From: Moraxella sp.
Lineage (GTDB): Bacteria > Pseudomonadota > Gammaproteobacteria > Pseudomonadales > Moraxellaceae
DNA: 64,000 bases
NCBI GenBank assembly: GCA_030528385.1
Contig: JAUMYZ010000004.1
Coordinates: 62,001 to 126,000, forward strand
Direction: 5' to 3'
In this document: in pieces, positions 9,488-19,374 of the stretch
Layout of the letters: every line of letters starts with the position of its first letter
Position numbering within the stretch: the stretch's first letter is position 1
Position numbers and translations under genes: made by a program
The notes under the pieces: model-generated
What the model was told of the DNA's origin: nothing
The model's database searches: none
What the model saw: only the letters and a program-made list of their open reading frames with translations

Positions 9488-10657
9488 CTAACAGTCGCCA
9501 CCAAAAATGTCTCGTGTATATACTTTTTGCAGCACATCGGCAAGCTCATTGGTAATACGGTTGGCAACTATCACGTCTACTTGTTGTTTAAAGGCGGACA
9601 GCTCTTGAATGACGGGCGAAGCCAAAAAGTCCGCTTGCGTCAAACTCGGCTCATAAATAATCACTTGCACGCCTTCTGCTTTGAGATGTTTGATAATGTC
9701 AAAAATGGCAGCATCGCGAAAATTGTCCGAACCTGCCTTCATGATTAAACGATAAATTCCCACAACCTTTGGTTGTTTTGCCAAAATATCATCGGCAATA
9801 AAACGCTTGCGGGTTTGATTGGACAATACCACCGCTTGAATAAGATTTTGTGGCACATCTTTATAATTTGCTAACAGCTGCTGGGTGTCTTTTGGCAAGC
9901 AATAACCGCCATAACCAAACGACGGATTATTATAATAATCGCCCACCCTTGGGTCTAGACTCACGCCCTTAATAATCTGCTCGGTATCTAGTCCATGAAT
10001 GGCAGCATAAGTATCCAATTCATTAAAATATGCCACTCGCAATGCCAAATAGGTATTGGCGAACAATTTAATCGCTTCTGCTTCGGTATTATTGGTCAGC
10101 AAAATTTCAATGTCTTGTTTGATGGCACAGTCTGCCAAAACTTGAGCGAAGGCTTTGGCACGCTCTGAGCGTTCTCCGACCACAATCCGCGATGGATACA
10201 AATTGTCGTACAACGCCTTGCCTTCGCGCAAAAACTCTGGCGAAAAGATGATGTTGTCCACGCCCAATTTTTGTTTAATGCCTTCAGTAAAACCCACAGG
10301 CACGGTTGATTTGATGACGATTAACGCCGATGGATTGATGGACAACACATCAGCAATCACCGCTTCTACACTGCTGGTATCAAAAAAGTTGGTTTTGGGA
10401 TCATAATTGGTTGGTGTAGCAATAATGACATAATCGGCGTTTTGGTAGGCTTGAAGCTTGTCTGTGGTTGCGGTGAGCTTGAGTTGTTTTTGGGTAAGAA
10501 ATTGGGATATTTCTAAATCCAACACAGGTGATACTCTTTTATCAACTAAAGATACCACCTTCTCATTGATATCCAATATTGTTACTAGATATTTTTGTGC
10601 TATCAATATGGCATTAGACAATCCAACATGACCAGCTCCAACAACTGCCAGATTCAT
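9488..10657 (-). CDS. ugd: UDP-glucose 6-dehydrogenase (short, Escherichia coli Ugd type)
   Basis: The 389-residue enzyme oxidises UDP-glucose to UDP-glucuronate in two NAD-dependent steps. It resembles E. coli Ugd closely: [15 protein letters not shown]ossmann start, [48 protein letters not shown] and the intact catalytic Cys in [13 protein letters not shown]. The ATG at 10657 has AGGAAG 8 nt upstream, better than the GTG three codons earlier. It lies 18 nt behind the GT-B gene. Together with GalU it makes UDP-glucuronate available for the local polysaccharide. Confidence 0.95.
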   Translation of the reverse strand: MNLAVVGAGHVGLSNAILIAQKYLVTILDINEKVVSLVDKRVSPVLDLEISQFLTQKQLKLTATTDKLQAYQNADYVIIATPTNYDPKTNFFDTSSVEAVIADVLSINPSALIVIKSTVPVGFTEGIKQKLGVDNIIFSPEFLREGKALYDNLYPSRIVVGERSERAKAFAQVLADCAIKQDIEILLTNNTEAEAIKLFANTYLALRVAYFNELDTYAAIHGLDTEQIIKGVSLDPRVGDYYNNPSFGYGGYCLPKDTQQLLANYKDVPQNLIQAVVLSNQTRKRFIADDILAKQPKVVGIYRLIMKAGSDNFRDAAIFDIIKHLKAEGVQVIIYEPSLTQADFLASPVIQELSAFKQQVDVIVANRITNELADVLQKVYTRDIFGGDC

Positions 10658-10675
10658 AAGAAGCACTTCCTATTA

Positions 10676-11860
10676 CTATAAATTTTCTAGCCAATCACCA
10701 AAAGGTTGAAATATTTTTTGTCTATATTTAAAATCCTGAACGCTAAGATTCCCATCATGTGACACATAACTTATATTATTACCGCACATCATATAATAGT
10801 CCAACCTAAAATTATCCAATTCTCTTTGTAACCATGTACCCTTTGTTACCATACAAGCAACATTGCATTGGACGGATAACCACAACATACCCGATGTTTT
10901 CTGACAATATCTGCTCAAGTGATAACACAAAACTACCAAAGCACATTTCTGATACAAGAAAATCAAATTTTGAGTATCTATAAATTGATTGATAAAATCG
11001 ATGCGTACGTCAAATTCAGTTGCTATATCCTGCAATCTTTTACAAATTTTTTTTTGCTTTGTACTCAAATTATTTTTTGTAAAGTGTAAAACAAAATTAC
11101 ATTTTTTAAATTTTTCAATAGATAATAAATTTATTAAGATATTGGGAAGATCAAAAAATCCTTTATCTTGCTTTACTTCTCCACAATATAATAATACATC
11201 TTTAGATATTTTTTTTTCATTCAAAAAACCCCTTCTCCAATCCCCTAAGAAAAATGGATGCAAATCTATGGATACCTTATTTTTTAACAAAAAATAATAA
11301 GCTTGCTGATATTCTTTATTGCTGGTATAAATCTTAATATTTATATTTTTTTTGGATATCCTTGTTAGAGCCAAATTATATTGCGAAGATAGGAAAAAAT
11401 CCTGATAATTATTTTCATTATCAATACCACACCAATACATTAAAAAAATATGAAAATAGAATTTTTCATTTTCTAATTTTTGAACAGCCAATGACAGAGC
11501 TTGTAGATGCTCCCAAGACATCGAATGAAGTATAATGTGAGTAATGTGATGCTTTTCTTTTGATGACAAAATTTTAAAAGACTGAAGATATTCTTGACTT
11601 AGCTGAAAAATATAAGGTGATACTTGACTAATGCTTGGCTGTTGATTGGAAAACTGATAAAAATTCACTGTGAATAATTTAATTATATTGATTTTTTTTG
11701 CTTTTAATTTATTTTTCCAAAACTCTGAAATATTGTAATGCGTAACAACAGAGAAATTTATACACGAATTTTGCACATAAGCACACAACGTATCCAAGAA
11801 GCCCATATTATGAGCCCCCTTATCTCCAGCAGCGACATCAACAAAAACAATGTGCTTCAT
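10676..11860 (-). CDS. Putative GT-B fold glycosyltransferase, AT-rich
   Basis: The 394-residue protein is not one I can name. The C-terminal half has VLLYCGEVKQDKGFFDLPNIL at about 226-246, which resembles the donor-domain start of GT4-like transferases (G-x-x-x-x-x-K-G-x-x-x-L). A TSGMLWLSVQCNVACMVTKG stretch near the end is like their nucleotide-binding region. The N-terminus MKHIVFVDVAAGDKGAHNM suits an acceptor domain. It is markedly AT-rich with Lys/Asn/Ile-rich codons, unlike flanking ugd and manC. It lies 6 nt behind manC. A fucosyl or mannosyl role is possible from context only. Confidence 0.6.
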   Translation of the reverse strand: MKHIVFVDVAAGDKGAHNMGFLDTLCAYVQNSCINFSVVTHYNISEFWKNKLKAKKINIIKLFTVNFYQFSNQQPSISQVSPYIFQLSQEYLQSFKILSSKEKHHITHIILHSMSWEHLQALSLAVQKLENEKFYFHIFLMYWCGIDNENNYQDFFLSSQYNLALTRISKKNINIKIYTSNKEYQQAYYFLLKNKVSIDLHPFFLGDWRRGFLNEKKISKDVLLYCGEVKQDKGFFDLPNILINLLSIEKFKKCNFVLHFTKNNLSTKQKKICKRLQDIATEFDVRIDFINQFIDTQNLIFLYQKCALVVLCYHLSRYCQKTSGMLWLSVQCNVACMVTKGTWLQRELDNFRLDYYMMCGNNISYVSHDGNLSVQDFKYRQKIFQPFGDWLENL

Positions 11861-11866
11861 TTATCG

Positions 11867-13273
11867 CTAAACTCGACCATACCTATTCTCAAATCTAACT
11901 ATATCATCTTCACCCAAATAACTGCCCACTTGCACTTCAATCAGTTCCAAGGGAATTTTACCTGGATTTTCTAAGAAATGTACCGCACCCAAAGGAATAT
12001 AAACTGATTGATTTTCTGTCAATAATGTTTCTTTGCCATCAACGCTTACTTTTGCCGTGCCTGATACCACAATCCAATGCTCGGCTCGGTGATGATGCAT
12101 TTGTACCGATAATTTTTCATTGGGCTTAACCGTGATACGCTTGACTTGATAACGATTGCCATTGTCAATAGAGTCATATTTACCCCAAGGACGATACACT
12201 TCTCGGTGCAAACTTGTTTCGCTACGACCATCTTGTTGCAACTGTTTCACCAACAACTTCACATCTTGGGCTTTGTCTTGATTGGTTACCAATACCGCAT
12301 CTTTGGTCTGCACGATAATACAATCTTGCACACCCACCGCAGCCACCAAGCCTGTCTCGGCAAAAATATAATTATTCTGACTGTCAATGCACAACACATC
12401 GCCCGCTTTGGCGTTGCCCTGTTCATCTTTAGCAGACACTTGCCACAAAGATGACCACGAACCCACATCATTCCAGCCTGCGTCCATCGGCACAACAACA
12501 GCATCAGCGGTTTTTTCCATCACCGCATAATCAATGGAATCTTCAGGACACGTTTGAAAAATTTCTTTATCAATGCGAACAAAATCCAAATCAGTTTGCC
12601 AATTGGTTGTTGCTTTTTGACAAATATCATAAATATCGGCACGATGTTGCTGTAATTCCGCCAAATAACGTTTTGCCTTAAAAGCAAACATACCACTGTT
12701 CCACAGGTAATTACCACTGTCCAAATAGCCTTGTGCAGTTGCATGGTCGGGCTTTTCTACAAATTGACTTACCTTAAAAGCCGTGTCTGCCAGTTTTTCA
12801 CCACACTGAATATAGCCATATCCTGTTTCGGGCGATTGCGGCACAATGCCAAACGTTACCAATTTACCATGCTCAACATGAGACAATGCTTGTTTAATGG
12901 CGACTTGAAAGGCTTCTTTATTTAAAATCACATGGTCAGCAGGTAAAATCAACAAATTGGGATTGTCGCCATTTTGGCTGGCAAAAAATGCCGCCAAGGC
13001 AATGGCTGGAGCAGTATTTTTGCCAATAGGCTCTAAAATGATATTGTGATTGAGCTGTCCAATTTGACGTAATTGCTCCGCAACAATAAAACGATGATTT
13101 TCATTACAAATTACAATCGGTGGCAAACAATCCAAACCCTGCAACCGTTCAATGGTTGCTTGCAACATGGTTTTATCGCCATAAAGTCTTTGAAATTGTT
13201 TGGGGAACATCTCTCTAGAAATTGGCCACAAACGAGAACCTGTACCGCCTGCGATGATGATGGGTTGGAGCAT
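11867..13273 (-). CDS. manC: Bifunctional mannose-6-phosphate isomerase / mannose-1-phosphate guanylyltransferase
   Basis: The 468-residue protein is of the AlgA/ManC type II class. The N-terminal guanylyltransferase has [19 protein letters not shown] at residues 9-27. The C-terminal cupin-type isomerase has [11 protein letters not shown] and the metal-binding stretch [18 protein letters not shown]. It makes mannose 6-phosphate from fructose 6-phosphate and GDP-mannose from mannose 1-phosphate; the mutase step (ManB/AlgC) is not encoded here. AAGGAGAG precedes the ATG. With gmd and fcl upstream it completes most of the GDP-fucose route. Confidence 0.95.
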   Translation of the reverse strand: MLQPIIIAGGTGSRLWPISREMFPKQFQRLYGDKTMLQATIERLQGLDCLPPIVICNENHRFIVAEQLRQIGQLNHNIILEPIGKNTAPAIALAAFFASQNGDNPNLLILPADHVILNKEAFQVAIKQALSHVEHGKLVTFGIVPQSPETGYGYIQCGEKLADTAFKVSQFVEKPDHATAQGYLDSGNYLWNSGMFAFKAKRYLAELQQHRADIYDICQKATTNWQTDLDFVRIDKEIFQTCPEDSIDYAVMEKTADAVVVPMDAGWNDVGSWSSLWQVSAKDEQGNAKAGDVLCIDSQNNYIFAETGLVAAVGVQDCIIVQTKDAVLVTNQDKAQDVKLLVKQLQQDGRSETSLHREVYRPWGKYDSIDNGNRYQVKRITVKPNEKLSVQMHHHRAEHWIVVSGTAKVSVDGKETLLTENQSVYIPLGAVHFLENPGKIPLELIEVQVGSYLGEDDIVRFENRYGRV

Positions 13274-13401
13274 GTTACTCTCCTTAAATATATTGATGTA
13301 CCTGTTTACTATTTAACAACTTATCAATAACAAACCACTGTTATTTCAAGAATTTATCTTCTATGATGGCTTGAAAGGCTTGTCTATATAACAACATAAA
13401 A

Positions 13402-14361
13402 CTATTTTCTAAAAGTTTCTTGATTTTCTAAAAACCAAGCATAAGTATTGATCAGACCCTGTTCCAAATCAATGCGATACTGCCAGCCCAAAGCCCTTAA
13501 TCTGTCTACATTCATCAATTTTCTTGGTGTGCCATCGGGCTTTGAAGTATCCCAAACAATATTTCCCATATAGCCCACCACTTTTGCAACTGTTTCAGTT
13601 AATTCTTTAATGGTACAATCCACTCCAGTACCAACATTGATGTGGCTCAGCATTGGCTCTGTATATTTATCATAAATAGCTTTATCCAAATTCATTACGA
13701 AAATACTTGCCGCTGCCATATCGTCAACATACAAAAACTCTCGCATTGGCATGCCTGTCCCCCATGCAACAACTTCTGGCAATTGTTGAATTTTTGCTTC
13801 ATGAAAACGCCTTAATAAAGCTGGAATCACATGACTATTCTCAGGGTGAAAATTATCATTGATACCATATAAATTGGTCGGCATTACACTACGATAATCA
13901 CGTCCGTATTGGCGGTTATAACTTTCGCATAATTTAATGCCAGCAATTTTAGCAATCGCATAAGGCTCATTAGTAGGTTCTAAAGTTCCAGTCAACAATG
14001 CAGATTCCTGCATAGGCTGTTCTGCAAATTTTGGATAAATACAGCTTGAACCAAGAAATAATAATTTTTGTACATTATTTTGATGAGCTGCGTGGATGAT
14101 ATTGGCTTCAATCATTAAGTTTTCATAGATAAAATCAGCAGAGTATTGGTTACTTGCTTGAATACCGCCAACTTTTGCCGCCGCCAGATAAACTTCATCA
14201 ATATAATTGTTTGTAAAAAAATCATTCACTTGCCGTTGATTGGTCAAATCAACTTTTTTTCTGTCACAAGTTAAAATCTCAATCTCATCGTCTTTAGCCA
14301 ATTGACGAACAATCGCTGAGCCAACCATGCCTTTATGACCTGCAACAAATACTTTTTTCAT
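13402..14361 (-). CDS. fcl: GDP-L-fucose synthase
   Basis: The 319-residue enzyme (WcaG family) epimerises and reduces GDP-4-keto-6-deoxymannose to GDP-L-fucose with NADPH. The dinucleotide motif GHKGMVGSA is at residues 8-16, SSCIYP is conserved, and the catalytic YAIAK (Tyr-x-x-x-Lys) lies in [11 protein letters not shown]. The [20 protein letters not shown] block is typical. It starts 5 nt after the gmd stop, so translation is probably coupled. L-fucose, or a derivative of it, is therefore a likely component of the strain's surface glycan. Confidence 0.95.
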   Translation of the reverse strand: MKKVFVAGHKGMVGSAIVRQLAKDDEIEILTCDRKKVDLTNQRQVNDFFTNNYIDEVYLAAAKVGGIQASNQYSADFIYENLMIEANIIHAAHQNNVQKLLFLGSSCIYPKFAEQPMQESALLTGTLEPTNEPYAIAKIAGIKLCESYNRQYGRDYRSVMPTNLYGINDNFHPENSHVIPALLRRFHEAKIQQLPEVVAWGTGMPMREFLYVDDMAAASIFVMNLDKAIYDKYTEPMLSHINVGTGVDCTIKELTETVAKVVGYMGNIVWDTSKPDGTPRKLMNVDRLRALGWQYRIDLEQGLINTYAWFLENQETFRK

Positions 14362-14366
14362 TATAT

Positions 14367-15485
14367 TTACTCTATAGCTACAGGTATCTCATAACCATGC
14401 TCTTTTAACAAAGCATGACGCTTGGCAACTTTTAAGTCTTCAGCCACCATTTCAGCACACATTTCCTGCACGGTAATTTCTGGCACCCAGCCCAATTTTT
14501 CCTTAGCCTTAGTTGGATCGCCCAATAAGGTCTCCACTTCGGCAGGACGAAAATAACGTGGGTCAACCTTAACAATCACATCACCCACTTTCAATGCTGG
14601 TGCATTATCACCTTCAATGGCTTCAACGATAGCCACTTCATCAACACCCCCCCCTTCAAAACGCAAAGTAATGCCCAACTCTTTTGCCGACCAAGTGATA
14701 AACTCGCGCACGCTATACTGCACACCTGTGGCAATAACAAAATCCTCAGGTTGTTCTTGTTGCAACATCATCCATTGCATGCGCACATAATCTTTAGCAT
14801 GCCCCCAATCACGAAGTGCATCCATGTTCCCCATATACAAACAAGATTCCAAACCCTGTGCAATATTGGCAAGACCACGGGTAATTTTACGAGTTACAAA
14901 AGTTTCGCCACGACGCGGGGATTCATGATTAAACAAAATACCATTACAAGCATAAATCCCATAAGCCTCACGATAATTCACCGTAATCCAATAAGCGTAC
15001 AGCTTTGCCACTGCATAAGGTGAACGCGGATAAAATGGCGTGGTTTCTTTTTGTGGAATTTCCTGCACTAAACCATAAAGCTCAGAAGTTGAAGCCTGAT
15101 AAAACTTAGTTTTCTTTTCTAAACCTAAGAAACGAATGGCTTCAAGTAATCGCAACGCACCAATGGCATCCACATCAGCGGTATACTCAGGAGACTCAAA
15201 ACTCACCGCAACATGACTTTGAGCACCTAAGTTATAAATTTCATCAGGCTGTATTCCTGCAATAATCCGCACCAAATTTGAAGTGTCTGTCAAATCACCG
15301 TAATGCAATTTAAAATTAGCATTTTCAATATGCGGGTCTTGATAAATATGGTCAACACGTTGCGTATTAAATAATGAAGCACGGCGTTTAATACCGTGAA
15401 CTTCATAACCTTTTTCTAATAAGAACTCGGCTAAATATGAGCCATCTTGACCTGTGATACCTGTGATTACAGCCCGCTTAAACAT
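14367..15485 (-). CDS. gmd: GDP-mannose 4,6-dehydratase
   Basis: The 372-residue enzyme converts GDP-mannose to GDP-4-keto-6-deoxymannose. Motifs seen: [19 protein letters not shown] at residues 8-26, [11 protein letters not shown], the catalytic triad region STSELYG, and [15 protein letters not shown] with Tyr-x-x-x-Lys, then [16 protein letters not shown]. Length fits the bacterial family. It is the first gene of the gmd-fcl-manC-GT-ugd series, so a promoter should lie in the 680-nt gap upstream, although I could not assign one with confidence. Confidence 0.96.
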   Translation of the reverse strand: MFKRAVITGITGQDGSYLAEFLLEKGYEVHGIKRRASLFNTQRVDHIYQDPHIENANFKLHYGDLTDTSNLVRIIAGIQPDEIYNLGAQSHVAVSFESPEYTADVDAIGALRLLEAIRFLGLEKKTKFYQASTSELYGLVQEIPQKETTPFYPRSPYAVAKLYAYWITVNYREAYGIYACNGILFNHESPRRGETFVTRKITRGLANIAQGLESCLYMGNMDALRDWGHAKDYVRMQWMMLQQEQPEDFVIATGVQYSVREFITWSAKELGITLRFEGGGVDEVAIVEAIEGDNAPALKVGDVIVKVDPRYFRPAEVETLLGDPTKAKEKLGWVPEITVQEMCAEMVAEDLKVAKRHALLKEHGYEIPVAIE

Positions 15486-16149
15486 TATACATTGCCAATT
15501 TAAAATAAATAATCTTGTAAAATACCCATCTCACTTAATGAATAATAAATTTGACAAACACAAACGCTCAGTCACAACTTAAGATTTTTATTAACACTTA
15601 ATTTTTCTCTTAAATTCTGCTAAAAAATATCCAATCAAAACAATATAACTCTCTAACTCTCAATAAAGATAGGATAGCTCAAACTTTACCTAAAAGCGTT
15701 TATATTTTGGAATAATTTCTTAATTAACTTTTAATAACCACTAAAAAATAACTTAACATCATTTGGGTTTAGATCGTTTATAAAGCACCTAAAAAGTTTT
15801 GATATCTTAACTACCTACCACGAATAAAGTTACAACTACAGTCAATGCAGTTCAAGCACAGCATTGGTTTTTCAACTTAGTGTAACTATAAATCCTATCA
15901 AGCTCTACAATACCAATGACTTGATTGTCATTAGGTTTAACTTAATATCGCTCGCTAATTTACCGAGAAACCGTTTAATGAAAGACATCAGGCACACAAT
16001 CAATAAAAAGAAATCTTAAATACTATAAATGCGTATTATCTACTACTTTTAACATGACCATCCTTTTTATAGTTTTATGCAAGATAGTAAATCAGCGATT
16101 GTGGTCTTTGCATTTATAACACTATTTCTTCATAAGCAAACTCAACTTT
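15486..16149 (-). pseudogene. AT-rich non-coding gap with a possible IS1-type transposase remnant
   Basis: This stretch carries no intact gene. Around 15840-15930 the minus strand reads DNQVIGIVELDRIYSYTK then a stop, similar to the D-E region of IS1-type transposases (a V-E-x-D-E-x-x-x-Y pattern). Stops and apparent frame changes surround it. If correct it is a heavily decayed insertion element between two glycan operons. The likeness is by eye and short. The promoter of gmd must also lie here, but no -35/-10 pair was convincing and I see no JUMPstart/ops element. Confidence 0.3.
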
Positions 16150-16174
16150 AAAAAGCAAACATATTAATATTTGC
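16150..16174 (-). terminator. Terminator overlapping the end of the GT2/GT-B gene
   Basis: On the minus strand GCAAATAT and ATGTTTGC arms (16167-16174 with 16155-16162, one G-T pair) form an 8-bp stem with a 4-nt loop, followed by TTTTT (16150-16154). The stop codon of the upstream gene is in the hairpin. It would separate the 16-25 kb unit from gmd. Confidence 0.55.
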
Positions 16175-18602
16175 ATTTAATATTTTTTACAAGAAAAACT
16201 AAGGATTTTTTAATAGACTGTAAAGATATTGGTAGAAATCCTTGTTTTTCTATATTCTCTATAACATCCAAAGCAATTTGATACTCTTTTTTCCTAATCA
16301 AATCACTAATACCATCCAAGCTATTATAATTTTTAATATTCAGCATATATAATAATTTTTCAGAAGAATATTTTCTTAATATAGAAATATTATTAAAAGA
16401 TCCAGAGATATAATCAATATATTGCATTTCACTTGCAAAAAGCTTCATATCAATTAAATTCATATCAAAGCTACGGATGATATCTATAATACCCTCCGCA
16501 ATAATTTTCGCTGGATCTTCTTCTAGGCTACCACTATGTTCAGATAAAAAGCCATTAAAGTTCACACAATATTTTTCATAAAATACTTCTAAATTCTCAA
16601 GAACGTAATTTAAATCATTTAATGTATTTGCTATAGGATAAGCACCTTTGGGGCTTTTGAACTTATCAACCTGCTCATCGTGAGGGTTGAAATAAATAGG
16701 CATAACACCTACTGCCATACTCTCCAACATACTAGAAGCAAACCTAGAAATACAAGCGTCACAAGACATCAATACATCATAAAAACTTTTATCTGTCACT
16801 AAATCAGCAAATAATTCACCCCTATCTGCTGGGTGTCTAGATATAACGACATTGAAACCATTTGCTTGACATGCTCCTACCGCTAAACTTAACCACTCAT
16901 CTCTCTTATCCTCCAAGACACCATAAGAAAAATTCGAATTAATTAAAATTGTAGGTTTTTGAGATATGAATTTTTTTTTGTGCACATTTTTTGTCTCATG
17001 ATACATCTTAAATATTCTAGGTATGCCGCCTATAAGGATATTTTGATTACTACCAGAAAAGTACTTTCTATCAAACTCACCTGGTAAAAATAAATGGTCA
17101 ACTACCTGATATGCTTTTCTATCCTGTTTGGTATCAGCATCTAAATAGTCTTGAATACCCTCTACAATTCCCATTGTTGCTATACCTGATTTTTTAGCAG
17201 CAAGCAAAATAGATCTTAATATAGGATCCCAATCATTAAATACAACCAATAATTTAGGATTAAAATTTCCTAATATGAAATTACTATAACCAATTTTGGG
17301 TAATTTGTATAATTTTGTAGATTTTTTTACCCCCTCATCTCTATAATGCGATGAAAAATCCACCACCAAAAAAGATATGCCCAGACTATCCAAATAAGAT
17401 TTTAAAAGATAGATTACCTGCACATGATAATCTTTGTGTGGAAAAAACAATAAATCTATATTCTTTTGTATTGCAACACTAGGAACAATAGCAATATCGC
17501 CAAATGACTGATTTAATATTTGAGAGACTTCTTTACCATTTGTGTCCAAATTTATCTTTTTAGAATCTGTACAAAAATCAGAATATAGCTTCGTTATTTT
17601 TTCAAATAAGTCTTTATATTGAGAAGCATATATATCAATATTTTTCCCATAATACCTATTAATACCTTTGTGTATTCCTTTTATAAAATCCCTATGATAT
17701 TCTATAATATCAAAGTAATTTGGTAAGTACTTGACCAATCTTTCTTTTATGGAATTTAAAGAATCTCCTTTTGCTAATGCCAATCCAGAAAACTCCAAAA
17801 CCCTATTTGCAATATTTAATTCTTGACCATACTCAGATAATGAGTTCATTAAATTCACTTCGAATCTATCATCAAATCTATTCAAAGGCAGTTTTTTGAA
17901 ATTTTCAAAATAACGTTCATATGACGTATCCAAATGCAACAATGGATTTTTCCTTATCATGCTTCCTGGTGTTTGTCTATAAGTAACTAGCTGAGTGTTA
18001 ACTGGCATAACACGATATCCTCTCCGTAAAATACGCATCCACATATCATAATCTTCAGCTTGACTCAAAGACTCATCAAACCCACCTACCAATCTAAATA
18101 AATCAGTTTTAAACATCGGCTGATTCGCATTAAAAGGACACTGTCCTCCTGATGTGATAAAATCTATCACTTTTAATTTAATATCTACACCCTGCGGAGC
18201 CTTCTTGCAATTCTCTGAAATAGTTACTGATCCTGCATAAACACCGATTACCTTATCATCATTGTCATATGCAGAAAGAGCTCTCATTCGCAATTCTAGA
18301 GATTTAGGCATTATTAAATCATCTGCATCCAAAAACGAAACATATCTTCCTTTGGCAAAACGCAAACCAGAATTTCGTGCAGCACTTAACCCCCCATTAG
18401 CCCGATGAGATATCAATTTAAAGCGCCTATCTTTCTTTAAATATTCCTTAATGATATTAACGGAATTGTCATCAGAGAAATCATTCACTAAGATGCACTC
18501 AAATTCACTCATTGATTGTTCATGTATGCTATCCAAGGTCATTTGTATATATATTTCTGCATTATAAACTGGGACTACCAAGGACACTAAAGGATTTGCC
18601 AT
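16164..18602 (-). CDS. Two-domain glycosyltransferase: N-terminal GT2, C-terminal GT-B/capsule-type domain
   Basis: The 812-residue protein begins at the ATG preceded by GAAGAG (an upstream start at 18635 is less likely). Residues 5-230 are a GT2 domain: VSLVVPVYNAEIYI, LVNDFSDDNS, the metal-binding LDADD and SQAEDYDMWMRILRRGY. Residues of about 385-700 look like a GT-B fold: LLFFPHKDYH, a donor region HPADRGELF and SRFASSMLESMAVGVMPIYF, which resembles capsule glycerophosphate or nonulosonate transferase donor sites. Two active sites suggest it adds two residues in sequence. It is last in its operon, with a terminator at its stop. Donors are unknown. Confidence 0.75.
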   Translation of the reverse strand: MANPLVSLVVPVYNAEIYIQMTLDSIHEQSMSEFECILVNDFSDDNSVNIIKEYLKKDRRFKLISHRANGGLSAARNSGLRFAKGRYVSFLDADDLIMPKSLELRMRALSAYDNDDKVIGVYAGSVTISENCKKAPQGVDIKLKVIDFITSGGQCPFNANQPMFKTDLFRLVGGFDESLSQAEDYDMWMRILRRGYRVMPVNTQLVTYRQTPGSMIRKNPLLHLDTSYERYFENFKKLPLNRFDDRFEVNLMNSLSEYGQELNIANRVLEFSGLALAKGDSLNSIKERLVKYLPNYFDIIEYHRDFIKGIHKGINRYYGKNIDIYASQYKDLFEKITKLYSDFCTDSKKINLDTNGKEVSQILNQSFGDIAIVPSVAIQKNIDLLFFPHKDYHVQVIYLLKSYLDSLGISFLVVDFSSHYRDEGVKKSTKLYKLPKIGYSNFILGNFNPKLLVVFNDWDPILRSILLAAKKSGIATMGIVEGIQDYLDADTKQDRKAYQVVDHLFLPGEFDRKYFSGSNQNILIGGIPRIFKMYHETKNVHKKKFISQKPTILINSNFSYGVLEDKRDEWLSLAVGACQANGFNVVISRHPADRGELFADLVTDKSFYDVLMSCDACISRFASSMLESMAVGVMPIYFNPHDEQVDKFKSPKGAYPIANTLNDLNYVLENLEVFYEKYCVNFNGFLSEHSGSLEEDPAKIIAEGIIDIIRSFDMNLIDMKLFASEMQYIDYISGSFNNISILRKYSSEKLLYMLNIKNYNSLDGISDLIRKKEYQIALDVIENIEKQGFLPISLQSIKKSLVFLVKNIKCKY

Positions 18603-18621
18603 AATTACACATCTCTTCAAA

Positions 18622-19374
18622 TTAGTTCGGATCAAATAATAAATTATCTATACCACCATTTAAGCCCACACAATGACCATGAAAAAATCCAACTTTATTA
18701 TCGGTTAAAAACAAAGCTAATTCAGCCACTTCTTCCGGTCTACCAATCCTGCCAACAGGATGATAATTTTTTAGCATTTCATATACATTTGGGATATCAA
18801 AAAAACTTGCCTTCAACATATCCGTTTCTATAGCTGCAGGTTCTATTGCATTAACACGAACCCTAGAACCTAAATCCACAGCCATTGCCCGTGTCATACC
18901 ACTTAATGCAGCCTTACTAGTAGCATACGCCACAAAATTCTTTTTAGTTAATTTTGCATGAATACTACTAATGTTAACAACAGAACCCTCCGCCATCTCC
19001 AACTCTGACAAAAAAGATTGTACAAGAAAAAATGGCGCCTGTAAATTTACAGCCAAGGTATCGCTCCAATCACTACGAATCAATGTATCAACACCGCCCA
19101 AAATTTGGACTGCTGCATTATTTATCAGGCAGTGTAATCGACCACTAAGTAAATATATTTTAATTTGGTCAATTATTGATTGAGCATAATGCTCATCTAC
19201 TACAAACTTTGCCAGATCAGCCTGAATATACCGTGTAAATACTAGGCTTTGATATGGTTTATCATGCAAATCAAGAGCAATAACCCGATATCTTGCTGCA
19301 ATAAAAGCCGAACACAAAGCTCGACCAATACCGCCATTAGCACCCGTAATTAATGCATATCGAACCCTATTCAT
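18622..19374 (-). CDS. Short-chain dehydrogenase/reductase of the CMP-sugar cassette
   Basis: The 250-residue classical SDR has TGANGGIGRA at about 10-19, NNAAV, the catalytic Ser in NISSIHAK and YATSK (Tyr-x-x-x-Lys), and the C-terminal GLNGGID. It starts directly after the stop of the preceding dehydrogenase with no spacer, so the two are translationally coupled. Its position beside a CMP-sugar synthetase resembles PtmA next to PtmB in Campylobacter legionaminic-acid loci, so action on a sugar or sugar acid rather than a fatty acid is likely. The substrate is not deducible. Confidence 0.8.
   Translation of the reverse strand: MNRVRYALITGANGGIGRALCSAFIAARYRVIALDLHDKPYQSLVFTRYIQADLAKFVVDEHYAQSIIDQIKIYLLSGRLHCLINNAAVQILGGVDTLIRSDWSDTLAVNLQAPFFLVQSFLSELEMAEGSVVNISSIHAKLTKKNFVAYATSKAALSGMTRAMAVDLGSRVRVNAIEPAAIETDMLKASFFDIPNVYEMLKNYHPVGRIGRPEEVAELALFLTDNKVGFFHGHCVGLNGGIDNLLFDPN

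Noticed and set aside
13343..13401. A 17-18 codon frame (MLLYRQAFQAIIEDKFLK) after fcl
   Set aside because: Too short, no ribosome-binding site of note and no terminator; it may be a relic, but nothing supports expression.
15830..16020. Plus-strand open stretch of about 65 codons ending KDIRHTINKKKS
   Set aside because: No start codon of use and it overlaps the minus-strand IS1-like relic; probably a chance open frame in AT-rich DNA.
15486..16149. JUMPstart/ops element expected before a polysaccharide operon
   Set aside because: No GGCGGTAG core on either strand; the closest string, GTGGTAG, is a poor match.
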